NCBI GenBank assembly: GCA_030550175.1
Contig: JAUQPW010000058.1
Coordinates: forward strand, 1 to 35,177
Origin: a bacterium
GTDB lineage: Bacteria; Moduliflexota; Moduliflexia; Moduliflexales; JAUQPW01
Length of the DNA stretch: 35,177 nt
Reading direction: 5' to 3'
This document shows, piece after piece, positions 18,201 to 25,790 of the stretch. The notes under the pieces are model-generated. The model was given only the letters and a program-made list of their open reading frames with translations. It was not told where the DNA came from and did not search any database. The position numbers and the translations under genes were made by a program. Every line of letters starts with the position of its first letter. The stretch's first letter is position 1.

Positions 18201-18498
18201 CGGCCGTTAAGGCTCGAAGATATGCAATTTTTTGATTAATCTTTTCGACAGCCTGGTTATAGGATTCCAGGTAATATTCTTCTCCAGTTAGAATGTAACC
18301 GTATTGTTTAACCTGAGCATCTTTTATAGAGGAAAACAAACCTTCCAGGTTTTCAAGAACCTCGTAAGTATGGGCCACCCAATTGGCGGTCTCCATGAGT
18401 TTTACCATACTCCGATATGAGACTATCCCTATAAAAATAATCAAGATCAGGGTTACACTAAACCCACTACCTATTTTTGTTTCAATAGACCATTTCAT
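15268..18498 (-). CDS. Membrane hybrid sensor kinase: CHASE3-GAF-PAS-HisKA-HATPase-REC-REC
   Basis: 1076 residues. TM1 at about 13-27, an extracytoplasmic CHASE3-like helical domain (about 35-180), TM2 at about 182-202, GAF (about 230-380), coiled linker, PAS (about 418-540), HisKA with His568 (NMSHELRTPLNA), HATPase (N-box LLSNAIKF, G1 DTGIGI at 732-737, G2 GTGLGL at 762-767), then two receivers with Asp882 (TLDILLPD) and Asp1004 (IVDLIMPEMNG). Multi-step phosphorelay is likely, with the 127-residue CheY-like protein encoded 4 bases downstream. The ligand is unknown. The GAF is closely similar to that of the kinase at 20334-22067. Confidence 0.95.
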   Translation of the reverse strand: MKWSIETKIGSGFSVTLILIIFIGIVSYRSMVKLMETANWVAHTYEVLENLEGLFSSIKDAQVKQYGYILTGEEYYLESYNQAVEKINQKIAYLRALTADNSNQQQRIQDLTLTITKKLTLLQESIDLRKNQGLEIEGQVVYTPEGEKITADIQKIISELEREEKSLLKKRDQEMKTDARNTISIVTLGGFLAFLIVTLAGFITQRDITQRKRVEEKLHQQNTYLTALHETTVALMNRLELSNLLEFIVKRAGDLLGTPHGFIYLVDPEKDEMVLQMGTGNFAQFCGFRLKPGQALAGRVWQTGQPLVVDNYFNWPGRSPDPHLDITRAAVGVPLKSGSQVIGVLGLAHLEKDRTFGDNEVILLTRFAQLAVIALDNARLYASAQQELNERIQAEEALAERATELALSEEALRNQTRILQSILESMGDGVIVADERGRFLFFNPAAEKILGIDQPNTTLNQWIQQYGLYLPDTLTPYPPESLPLARAIRGEAVDAVEIFVRHSKRPEGLWVSVTARPLKDEKGILRGGVAVFSDISKRKQVEEEWRMAKEAAEAANRAKSQFLANMSHELRTPLNAIIGFSEILVDQIFGPLNNKQIKYVNNILSSGRHLLQLINDILDLSKIEAGRIQLELTQVDVETVLHHVQTIVKTLANKKGITLTVQVEQSPLTITVDEAKFKQILYNLLSNAIKFTPEGGHVKVTASVETGEEIQVGEREPLISFPTQFIKISVSDTGIGIKPKDQERIFREFEQVDSSYARKQQGTGLGLALTRKLVELHGGQIWVESEGEGKGSTFIFTLPLVSKRAIRESQATAPEPAFVYPKSDPLKSDLSPLVLVIEDDLSTSELLRKYLTEAGYAVATAFNSKQAIDLAKKLKPTAITLDILLPDKHGLEVLAELKSLPDTRDIPVIVVSFTEDRQLGFSLGVIEWFVKPAHRDRLIEVLNKARMVSGTKITTVLIIDDEPQMVELLTDIVQTHGYKVLQAYTGREGVRLAREKRPDIAIVDLIMPEMNGFDVVRELRKDKGPQGISIVILTAKELTQEERKQLNMSVQGIVSKSSREELLRELDKLRTCLNRR

Positions 18499-18540
18499 CA
18501 GCGTATCTCATCCAGGAGCTAACTTTCCCTCACTGGTCAG

Positions 18541-18687
18541 CTATTCTTTTTCCTTATGAAACAGATGACCTGTAAGGTCACCTTTAATTGGATAGTCACA
18601 GGGAGTACTCCATCCGGTTATACCTTTTCTAGTAGGTGAGGAACAACATGGACTGAAACCCAAACAAAGCCAACAGGACGAAACCAT
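18541..18687 (-). CDS. Possible 48-residue cysteine-rich small protein
   Basis: An open frame in the otherwise gene-free 434-base spacer between the NarL-type regulator and the CHASE3 kinase. ATG at 18687 follows GGGGG with 5-base spacing; the frame stays open to TAG at 18541-18543, 42 bases before the kinase start. The 48 residues include CWLC (5-8), CC (14-15) and Cys30, and end in a charged tail. The frame is open upstream without a start to about 18752. I do not recognise a family. The same spacer has several short hairpins (GATAAC/GTTATC, CTATCC/GGATAG, TTTAAGA/TCTTAAA), so an untranslated leader is the alternative. Confidence 0.3.
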   Translation of the reverse strand: MVSSCWLCLGFSPCCSSPTRKGITGWSTPCDYPIKGDLTGHLFHKEKE

Positions 18688-18932
18688 CTCTTCCCCCAAC
18701 GAGATAACTTCGCTCCTGTTATCGCCAGCAAGGACATTCTTAAAGTATCCTTCTCAACCTGGGAAGGTATCTATCCTCCACACGGATAGACTATCTTTAA
18801 GATTTACCGGGTCTTAAAATTAAACGGGATCAATGTTAAATTAAATCAGGACAGTCCATTTTGTGAATGGGGTAAAGACCTGACATAAGGGGGAGGAAAA
18901 CACCCCAGAGGGTAGTAAAAGACCTGATAATG

Positions 18933-19589
18933 CTATTTACTTTCTATAATTCCCTTTGCAATGGCATAACGGGTGAGACCTGCTACATCATGAATACTTA
19001 ACTTATCCATGATCTGTTGACGGTGTTTCTCGACGGTTTTAACACTGATGGAGAGTTCTCCAGCAATTTGTTTGTTAGATTGGCCCTCTGCAATGAGCTG
19101 AAGTACTTCCAACTCACGGGGAGTAAGGAGATTGACTTTCTTTTGAAGAATTTTTCTTTCGCAGGTTTTTCGATATTGATCAACCAAAAGCTTAGAGATA
19201 GAAGGACTGAAAAAAGCATGACCTTTTTTCACTTCTCGGATGGCCGTTAACAGTTCATTGGCTGCGGTTTGTTTGACCAGATACCCTGCAGCACCTGCCT
19301 GAACCGCCTGGTATACATATTCATCATCTTGATACATGGAGAGAATGAGCACTTTGGTAGAAGTGTTATATTTTCTTATTTGTCGAGCCGCCTGGATTCC
19401 GTTGAGTAAAGGCATTGCAATATCCATGACGACCACATCTGGTTGGAGTTTTCTGGTTAGCTGCACGGCCTGTCTTCCATTTTCTGCTTCTCCCACCACT
19501 TTCATATCACGTTCTGCTTCTAACAGAGCACGCAGTCCCTGTCGGACTATGGTGTGGTCATCAGCCAGGATAATCGTGATTTTTTGCAT
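18933..19589 (-). CDS. NarL/FixJ-family response regulator (REC-LuxR HTH)
   Basis: 218 residues: receiver with Asp10-Asp11, phospho-acceptor Asp56 (VVMDIAMP) and Lys in YLVKQ, and a C-terminal LuxR-type helix-turn-helix (about 155-212; LTPRELEVLQLIAEG, SNKQIAGELSISVKTVEKHR). It is a DNA-binding transcription factor. The HisKA_3 kinase 744 bases upstream on the same strand is the natural partner, because that kinase class pairs with NarL-type regulators. A promoter and two direct repeats lie just upstream. Confidence 0.96.
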   Translation of the reverse strand: MQKITIILADDHTIVRQGLRALLEAERDMKVVGEAENGRQAVQLTRKLQPDVVVMDIAMPLLNGIQAARQIRKYNTSTKVLILSMYQDDEYVYQAVQAGAAGYLVKQTAANELLTAIREVKKGHAFFSPSISKLLVDQYRKTCERKILQKKVNLLTPRELEVLQLIAEGQSNKQIAGELSISVKTVEKHRQQIMDKLSIHDVAGLTRYAIAKGIIESK

Positions 19590-19639
19590 AGATAAGATCC
19601 AAAAGATTGCTTTTACTTACCCGTTTACCTTATATATTA

Positions 19640-19668
19640 AATATATTAGATCGGGAAATTTCTCACAA
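19640..19668 (-). promoter_or_regulatory. Candidate promoter of the NarL-type regulator
   Basis: On the minus strand TTGTGA (19668-19663), 17-base spacer, TATATT (19645-19640): 4 of 6 and 5 of 6. It is 50 bases before the start codon, in an AT-rich stretch. Confidence 0.5.
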
Positions 19669-19681
19669 GGTCATTTTTAAT

Positions 19682-19719
19682 TTTATTCTATAATTCATTT
19701 TGAGTTTTATTCCGTAATT
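19682..19719. promoter_or_regulatory. Direct repeat upstream of the NarL-type regulator promoter
   Basis: TTTATTCTATAATT (19682-19695) and TTTATTCCGTAATT (19706-19719) match at 12 of 14 positions and start 24 bases apart. They lie 13 and 37 bases upstream of the -35 box on the minus strand, the usual place for an activator or autoregulator. Confidence 0.4.
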
Positions 19720-19787
19720 TTTTAAGGATTCAGGGGAGTACTATTCTGTAAAGTTAATTCGGCGTAATTCTCTTCCCTCGCTCCCGG

Positions 19788-19814
19788 CCCCTTTCCCACA
19801 GCGTGGGAAAGGGG
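19788..19814. repeat. Palindromic repeat, family A (best copy)
   Basis: CCCCTTTCCCAC (19788-19799), three-base loop AGC, and the exact complement GTGGGAAAGGGG (19803-19814), followed by TCGG. The short loop gives a very stable hairpin. Confidence 0.8.
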
Positions 19815-19859
19815 TCGGTAAATCTCCAGGCCAACTTCCCACAGGAGGTTCGGTTAAGC

Positions 19860-19912
19860 CTTATCCTGGTGTGTAGGGAGAACCCCCTGTTCTCCCTACA
19901 CACCAGGATAAG
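19860..19912. repeat. Perfect 24-bp palindrome
   Basis: Arms 19860-19883 and 19889-19912 are exact reverse complements with a five-base loop (CCCCT). Each arm contains a copy of the unit CTTATCCTGGTGTGTAGGGA. It has no T-run and no adjacent gene end to serve, so it looks like a mobile or REP-like element rather than a terminator. Confidence 0.85.
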
Positions 19913-20333
19913 AAGGTTAGCCACAGCGGGGCGACCTATTTAACAGGCCGCTACGGAGAAAAAATTCTGAATCCCCCGACTTGTGTCGGGGACTACCAAC
20001 CGTTCGCCCTTGACGGGGCTTTTCAGCTTATCCTGGCACCTATGTCCCTATTTCCTCTCAAGGGGGGTTTCAGGCCGAAGATAAGGCTTTTCCCTTTCTT
20101 AGCTTGATGCATATGGGGAAGCTGGAAGATCTCTAGATCAACTTCCCAAGTGCTCCCTCTCCCGAAGCCTCGGGAGAGGGGGTTGGGGAGGTGAGGGCAG
20201 CATAGCTATTCAAATCTAGCTTTACAACGTAGTAACGGGATATTTTGCCGTCCTGCTCCGTTCCCAGGCTCCAGCCTGGAAATGAGAAGATTCAATTCCG
20301 CAAAGGTATAATATAAAGAGAAAAGAGAAGTTA
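19913..20333. repeat. Repeat-rich spacer between regulator and kinase
   Basis: No gene is seen. Two more copies of the 20-base unit lie at 20027-20046 (CTTATCCTGGCACCTATGTC) and 20098-20117 (CTTAGCTTGATGCATATGGG). A family A hairpin is at 20155-20180 (11-bp arms, loop AGCC) followed by GGTTGGGGAGGTGAGGG. The word ACAACGTAGTAACGGGAT at 20223-20240 has a relative at 34949-34966. The start codon of the kinase is far upstream on the minus strand, so this is 3' flank of that gene and 5' flank of the regulator. Confidence 0.65.
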
Positions 20334-22067
20334 TTAAACCTTAAAGGGAATTTCCACCCGGATTGTAGTCCCTTTTCCGGGTTCCGATTCTACAGCAAAC
20401 TTCCCATTCACGTATCGCACCCGTTCTTGCATACCCAGAAGCCCGAGTCTTTTCTCCTGCCTGGATAAAAACACCTGTCGACCCATTCGGGCCGTTTTAC
20501 CATCATCTTGAATGATCAGGCATATCCGACCCTTGAGTTTCCTGATCCTAATGTCTACCTTATGGGCCTGTGCATGTTTAGAAACATTGGTTAAGCTCTC
20601 TTGAACAATACGATAAAGAACCGTTTTCCGCTCACTATCCAATTTTTCCACGGCGGAGGTAGTCCGAAGGTAAACCCGGATTCCCGTCCGTTCTGCAAAG
20701 CTTTTCGTATAAGACCGAAGGGCCGGAATAAGTCCCAGATCATCTAATATGGCCGGACGCAGTTCACGGGAAAATTGATGGATACTTTCCATCATCTGGG
20801 TAACTAAATTTTGGGTATCTGTGATTCTTTTATGGAGATTTTTTTTATCCGGTTCTATTTCTTTTTTCATCATCTCCAGGTTCATATTAATGGCGGTCAA
20901 GGCCTGTCCGATTTCATCATGAAGCTCGCGGCTGATTCGTTTTCGTTCCTCTTCTTGCAAACGCAAAACCTCTTTAGACAAACTTCGTAAAGTCTCTTGC
21001 ATTTCACAGGCCTGGTTAAGCAATATCCGGTAGTGTTCTTCGCTTTCCCGCAAGGCTTCCTCTATGCGTTTGCGCTCAACCAATTCCTGCTGAACGGAAG
21101 TATACAATTGGGCGTTGTCCAGGGCGATAGAGGCCAGTTCAGCGAATCGGCTCAATATCATGATCTCATCATCCCCAAAGGTCAGGCCTTCTTCCAGGTG
21201 ATTGAGGGTCAGGACCCCTACGACTTGTGAACCGGATTTGAGGGGCACGGTGACTACGGCATGGAAAATATCAAAACGAGGGTCGGGCAAACGGTGAGGC
21301 CAGGTACGATAATCCTTTATGGTCAGGGGTTGGCCGGTCTGCCAGACTCTTCCGGCCATACCTTCGCCAAACTTTATACGGTATCCGATAAATTCACTGT
21401 TCACTCCCACGGCTACCTTCACCACCATTTCAGTTCCTTCGACCAGAAGGATATATCCGTGTTGGGTCCCCACAAGGGCTCCGGCTCGGGTGACAATGGC
21501 CTGGAGTAAATCGGTCAAATCCAGCCGGTTTATCAATTCTATCGCAGTTTCGTGCAAGGCCTCCAAATAGTCATTCCACTGGCGCAGTTTCTCTTCAGTC
21601 CTTTTCTGTTCGGTGATATCTCGTCCTACCGATTGAAATTCGACCAGACAACCCTGATTGTCAAAGATCGCTCGATCTACCCATTGTTGCCAGCGGATTT
21701 CTCCATGGGGTAACAGAACCCGGTGCTCAATCACACCCACCGGATTTTCTTGACTGAGGGACTTGAAGTGTTTTTGGAACTTTTCATGATCTTCATAGGG
21801 GATTAAAGGCATAAAACTACGTCCGATTAGCTCTTCCGGTTTTTTGCCGAAATAACGACAATAGGCTTCGTTGACAAAGGTCAAAGTTCCATCCGGAAAC
21901 CAACGACACACAAGTTCAGTTTGATCTTCGACAATGGCCCGATAGTGGGCTTCACTCTCGTACAGTACCCTTTCGATTTGTTCTTGCGGAACAGGATTGG
22001 CTTTTGAAAACCCCCTAGAGAGTTTAATGGGGTGGTCCTTTGTTTTATTTTTGTCTTCCGTGGACAT
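20334..22067 (-). CDS. NarL-type sensor kinase (PAS-GAF-HisKA_3-HATPase)
   Basis: A cytosolic 577-residue kinase without membrane segments: PAS (about 37-157), GAF (about 182-327), coiled linker, HisKA_3 with His383 (ERKRISRELHDEIGQAL) and a NarX-like HATPase (about 480-575; LTNVSKHAQA, LGLLGMQER). The G1 box reads DDGKTA, lacking the usual second Gly of DDGxGF. The open frame continues to a TTG at 22121, but that lies inside a dispersed repeat (22110-22138); the first ATG, 22067, is preferred although it lacks a clear Shine-Dalgarno. Likely partner: the NarL-type regulator at 18933-19589. Confidence 0.93.
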   Translation of the reverse strand: MSTEDKNKTKDHPIKLSRGFSKANPVPQEQIERVLYESEAHYRAIVEDQTELVCRWFPDGTLTFVNEAYCRYFGKKPEELIGRSFMPLIPYEDHEKFQKHFKSLSQENPVGVIEHRVLLPHGEIRWQQWVDRAIFDNQGCLVEFQSVGRDITEQKRTEEKLRQWNDYLEALHETAIELINRLDLTDLLQAIVTRAGALVGTQHGYILLVEGTEMVVKVAVGVNSEFIGYRIKFGEGMAGRVWQTGQPLTIKDYRTWPHRLPDPRFDIFHAVVTVPLKSGSQVVGVLTLNHLEEGLTFGDDEIMILSRFAELASIALDNAQLYTSVQQELVERKRIEEALRESEEHYRILLNQACEMQETLRSLSKEVLRLQEEERKRISRELHDEIGQALTAINMNLEMMKKEIEPDKKNLHKRITDTQNLVTQMMESIHQFSRELRPAILDDLGLIPALRSYTKSFAERTGIRVYLRTTSAVEKLDSERKTVLYRIVQESLTNVSKHAQAHKVDIRIRKLKGRICLIIQDDGKTARMGRQVFLSRQEKRLGLLGMQERVRYVNGKFAVESEPGKGTTIRVEIPFKV

Positions 22068-22109
22068 AAAAAGAATCCGATAAACTTTGCAGGCTATAAA
22101 ATTGTTTTG

Positions 22110-22138
22110 AGGCGGCCACAAGGGTCGCCCCTACCAAC
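22110..22138. repeat. Imperfect palindrome GGCGGCCACAAGGGTCGCCCC
   Basis: The word GCGGCCAC-AAG-GGTCGCC is a near-palindrome, followed by CTACCAACC. It has the form of a dispersed REP-like element and fills the spacer between the TPR gene and the HisKA_3 kinase. Confidence 0.5.
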
Positions 22139-22150
22139 CGGAAGGATTGC

Positions 22151-23296
22151 TTAACCTGGGGCGGATCCTCGTAGGCTTTCTAGGCGTTGTTTGGCTTCAC
22201 TGACAAGATGCCTGCGTTCCGGGGAAGTAGAAGCCAGCGTGATAAAGCGCCTGTAATTACTGATGGCTTTTTCTACTACCCCCTTTGTTTCATAAGCCTT
22301 TCCCAAATTGTAATAAATAAGTTGAGAAGGAGCTTTAAGGGCCAGCGCTTTTTCCCAGGATTCAATGGCGTGGTTGTAATCTCCCAGCTTTGCATAGCAA
22401 ATCCCCAGATGGTTCATGAGGGAGGCATCTTCCGATTCGATTTCTTTAAGTTTAAGCAAAATGGCCAGGGCTTTATCGAATTGGGCGTTAAGTCGATAAG
22501 CCTCATAAAGGTTCCAAAGGGCTTTGGTTGAATCCGGTAGAAATCGGACGGCATATTCTAGACATTCCACTGCTTTAGCCAAAACATCGGGTAAGTCGGG
22601 TGAATCCGGCGCCAGGAGTTCTCCTTTTTTTAAAAAAAGAGTTCCCAGATTAAAATAGGCCTTACCGTATTTGGGGTCTAATCGAATCGCCTGTTGATAG
22701 GCCTCCATGGCTGCCTCGGGATTATTCTGCATGCTATAGGCTAAGCCCAGGTTAAAATGTGCATCGGCCAGATTAGGTTGGAGTCGAATGGCCGTTTGAA
22801 TCTCCTGGATTCCGGCCTCCAGGTTATTCTCCCGGAGCAATTCGATTCCCATTTTCAGATGTTCTTCCGGCGTGGCAGCATGTCCTTCTTGAGTCGGTTC
22901 TTGATCTTCTTGAAATACAATGGAAGGCTCAAGCTCCGATTCAAACTCAACATCTCCCTGGGATTCGGCGGTACTCCCCTCGAGGTCCATCACCTCCCCC
23001 TCTTCAGGAACTTCTTCCAATTCCCCTAACTCATCAATTAGCTGGGTTTGTTGGGTCTCCTGGATTTCTTCTTGTAAAGTAGAACTCCGTCGGGAAGATT
23101 TCTTTTGGTCGGTAAAGTTAAAAGAAGGGATCCAGTCTTCCTTATCCGACGAAATCGTCCTTTCGAAATCGCCAGGTTGGTTTCTCAGGAGATTATAATA
23201 AGTCCTCTGTCGCTTCGCAGACCTTAAGCCCTTTCGGATGATGAGAAACTCAATCAGAAGCAAAAGAATTATAAGGAAAACCAAAATTACTTTCAT
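22151..23296 (-). CDS. Membrane-anchored TPR protein
   Basis: 381 residues: one N-terminal transmembrane segment (about 3-22, positive side after it), a hydrophilic and then strongly acidic linker (about 45-130), and about six tetratricopeptide repeats from about 135 to 375 (units such as ADAHFNLGLAYSMQNNPEAA). TPR domains hold partner proteins; no enzyme motif is seen. Its ATG follows the helicase stop by only 3 bases, so the two are co-transcribed, though this does not prove a shared job. Partner unknown. Confidence 0.85.
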   Translation of the reverse strand: MKVILVFLIILLLLIEFLIIRKGLRSAKRQRTYYNLLRNQPGDFERTISSDKEDWIPSFNFTDQKKSSRRSSTLQEEIQETQQTQLIDELGELEEVPEEGEVMDLEGSTAESQGDVEFESELEPSIVFQEDQEPTQEGHAATPEEHLKMGIELLRENNLEAGIQEIQTAIRLQPNLADAHFNLGLAYSMQNNPEAAMEAYQQAIRLDPKYGKAYFNLGTLFLKKGELLAPDSPDLPDVLAKAVECLEYAVRFLPDSTKALWNLYEAYRLNAQFDKALAILLKLKEIESEDASLMNHLGICYAKLGDYNHAIESWEKALALKAPSQLIYYNLGKAYETKGVVEKAISNYRRFITLASTSPERRHLVSEAKQRLESLRGSAPG

Positions 23297-23299
23297 TTT

Positions 23300-25498
23300 T
23301 TAAACATGCTCTAACCTGGCCTGTTTAGCCAAGAGGACTTTTCTACCGAAATCGTAAAAGTATACAATAACCTTTTGGTTATCTCCCTGCCCCTCTATAT
23401 TTCGAATTACTCCTCTACCGAATTTAGCATGACGCACTTCATCTCCTATTTGAAAACTGTTGAGCGAAGAGGAGTAGGAAGGAGTAAGGGATTCGTGGCC
23501 TCTCCGGTATTCCTGTACCTCTGGATTCCGGGTCCCTTGAACTTCAATCCCGGAAAGGGTTACTTTTTCCAGAAGAAAAGATGGAATTTCTTCAATAAAG
23601 CTGGAAGGCTGTCTCTGCCATCCATCTGAAGAATAGAAACGTCGGGAGTTAGCCAGAGTTAAGATGAGACGTTCCTTAGCTCGGGTCATCCCCACATAAC
23701 AAAGCCTTCGTTCTTCTTCCCGTTCCGCTTCGCTGAGATAAAAGTTGGAAGAGCCATGATAATAGGGAAGCAAACCTTCTTCCATGCCAACCATGAATAC
23801 AACGGGAAATTCTAACCCCTTCGCACTATGCAGAGTCATCAGGGTCACCATTCCTGCCTGGGTCTGGTAAGTATCCACATCGGAAGTGAGGGCAGCCTGA
23901 TCCAGAAAAGCCAGCAGACTTTTATCCGAGGCATTTTGCTCAAATTCTAAAGTGGCCGCAAGGAGCTCTTGAATATTTTCAATACGATTTTCTGCATCCA
24001 GGGGATCTTCTTCCTTGAGCCACTCCCGATAAGAAGTAACTTCAAGGAGGCGTTGGAGAACCTGGGAGACGGTATGGGTTTCTGCATAGAGCTTAAGATC
24101 ATCGATGAGCTGGATAAACTGATGGATGGTTTTTAAAGCCCTGGAGGGGAGTAAGTCGGTTTTAGCCATCTCTTTCATGGCCTGAAAAAGAAAATAGCCT
24201 TGCTGCCGCGCAAAGTTTTCTATTTTTTCCAGGGTTTTTTCACCGATGTGGCGGGCAGGTACATTGAGGATACGCTTGAGAGCAAGGGGGTCATTTGAAT
24301 TTGCAATGACCCGTAGATATGCCAATAAATCTTTGATTTCCTTACGATCATAGAATTTAAGCCCGCCGACCAGGGTATAAGGAATATTGGCTCTTACCAG
24401 GCTTTCTTCAAAGGATCGGGACTGAGCATTAATCCGGTAGAGAATGGCAAAATGACTGTAATCCCGGGATTCCTGCTGATGGAGCTGAGATATGGCTTCA
24501 CAAACAAAACGGGCTTCATCGGATTCGTTGTAAGCAGTATAAAGAAGGATCTTATGGCCGGATCCTTTATTCGTCCAGAGACGTTTCTGTTTCCGATTGC
24601 GGTTGTTGACTACCACGCTCCAGGCTGCATCGAGGATGTTTTGGGTGGACCGGTAATTTTGCTCCAGCTTGATCAATCTGGCTTCTGGATAATCTTTCTC
24701 AAAGTCCAGGATGTTTCGAATATCCGCCATACGGAACGCATAGATAGACTGATCATCATCACCGACCACGCAAAGATTTCGGTGTTTTTGCGCCAGATGA
24801 TAAATCCATCGATACTGGGCGTGATTGGTGTCCTGATATTCATCGACCAAAATATATTTAAAAAGCTCCTGGTAGTAGTGGAGTACTTCTGGGATTTCCT
24901 GGAATAGCTGGACGGTCACCATCAATAGATCATCGAAATCCAGCGCGTTGTTTTGTTTCAGCTTTTGTTGGTAGAGCTTATAGACCTGGGCAATTTTTTC
25001 ATCTAGAAATTGAGTAGCCCGCTGTTTGTACTCTTCAGGAGTCCAAAGACAACTTTTAGCATTGCTGATTCGCGAGGAGATTAATTTAGGGGCCAGAGTT
25101 TTTTCATCGATGTTAAGATCTTTTTCACATTCCTTAAGGAGGGCCAGCCTGTCGGCTGTATCATAAATGACAAAGTGGGAGTTGAATCCCAAATGGTGAA
25201 TATGTTTTCTTAAAATCCGAACACAGGCTGAGTGAAACGTACTGATCCACAGGTTAGAGAGGGAAGGGACCTGGAGAAGGGATTTAACCCGCTCTTGCAT
25301 CTCCCGGGCGGCCTTATTGGTAAAAGTAACCGCAAGGAGATTCCAGGGCTTTACACCTTTATCTCTAATAAGGTGGGCAATCCGATAAGTAATTACCCGC
25401 GTTTTTCCACTTCCGGCCCCGGCTAAAATAAGAAGGGGTCCTTCGGTATGCAATACCGCTTCCAATTGTACAGGATTCAACTCTTGTTCCAGATTCAT
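23300..25498 (-). CDS. UvrD/PcrA-type superfamily 1 DNA helicase
   Basis: 732 residues, the normal PcrA/UvrD length. Visible motifs: Q-motif region LNPVQLEAV, Walker A AGAGSGKTR (26-34), TFTNKAA, DEYQD at 219-223, GDDDQSIYAFR, the EQNYRST box, TLHSAKGLEFPVVF and the VGMTRAKERL box. A C-terminal Tudor-like tail (about 685-732; GDEVRHAKFGRGVI) is the part that contacts RNA polymerase in PcrA. It unwinds DNA 3' to 5' in repair and replication-transcription conflicts. The start has no good ribosome binding site; a family A repeat region lies upstream. Confidence 0.96.
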   Translation of the reverse strand: MNLEQELNPVQLEAVLHTEGPLLILAGAGSGKTRVITYRIAHLIRDKGVKPWNLLAVTFTNKAAREMQERVKSLLQVPSLSNLWISTFHSACVRILRKHIHHLGFNSHFVIYDTADRLALLKECEKDLNIDEKTLAPKLISSRISNAKSCLWTPEEYKQRATQFLDEKIAQVYKLYQQKLKQNNALDFDDLLMVTVQLFQEIPEVLHYYQELFKYILVDEYQDTNHAQYRWIYHLAQKHRNLCVVGDDDQSIYAFRMADIRNILDFEKDYPEARLIKLEQNYRSTQNILDAAWSVVVNNRNRKQKRLWTNKGSGHKILLYTAYNESDEARFVCEAISQLHQQESRDYSHFAILYRINAQSRSFEESLVRANIPYTLVGGLKFYDRKEIKDLLAYLRVIANSNDPLALKRILNVPARHIGEKTLEKIENFARQQGYFLFQAMKEMAKTDLLPSRALKTIHQFIQLIDDLKLYAETHTVSQVLQRLLEVTSYREWLKEEDPLDAENRIENIQELLAATLEFEQNASDKSLLAFLDQAALTSDVDTYQTQAGMVTLMTLHSAKGLEFPVVFMVGMEEGLLPYYHGSSNFYLSEAEREEERRLCYVGMTRAKERLILTLANSRRFYSSDGWQRQPSSFIEEIPSFLLEKVTLSGIEVQGTRNPEVQEYRRGHESLTPSYSSSLNSFQIGDEVRHAKFGRGVIRNIEGQGDNQKVIVYFYDFGRKVLLAKQARLEHV

Positions 25499-25790
25499 GT
25501 ATCCATCATCTGTTGTCCGTTGTCTGCTGTCCCCCCACTCTTTCCCTCCTAACTCCTCCGACTCCCCTTCCCCCTCAACTTGGGAGAGGGGGAATGAGGG
25601 GGTGAGGGGAGAATTGGAACCCCGGCCATCCCCGAGTTCTCCCTTTCCATGTCGGGAAGGGGGTTAGGTTAAAAAACTACCTCTGAAAGCACCCTTTTCC
25701 TTTCCCTGGATGGGAGAGGAAGGGCAACCTGAGTCAGGGATCCGGGGTAGTTTCTGGGGTGATCTTAAAAACAACGGACAACAGACCGGG
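25499..25790. repeat. Spacer with family A palindromic repeats
   Basis: TTCCCCCTC (25568-25576) pairs with GAGGGGGAA (25586-25594) and is followed by TGAGGGGGTGAGGGG. A second, weaker copy follows (CTCCCTTTCCATGTCGGGAAGGGGGTTAGG, about 25639-25668). No gene is seen. It separates the ParB/thioredoxin fusion gene from the helicase gene on the same strand. Confidence 0.6.

Noticed and set aside
22068..22121. TTG start 18 codons upstream of the HisKA_3 kinase ATG
   Set aside because: The TTG lies in the repeat at 22110-22138 and the extra residues have no PAS homology or ribosome binding site.
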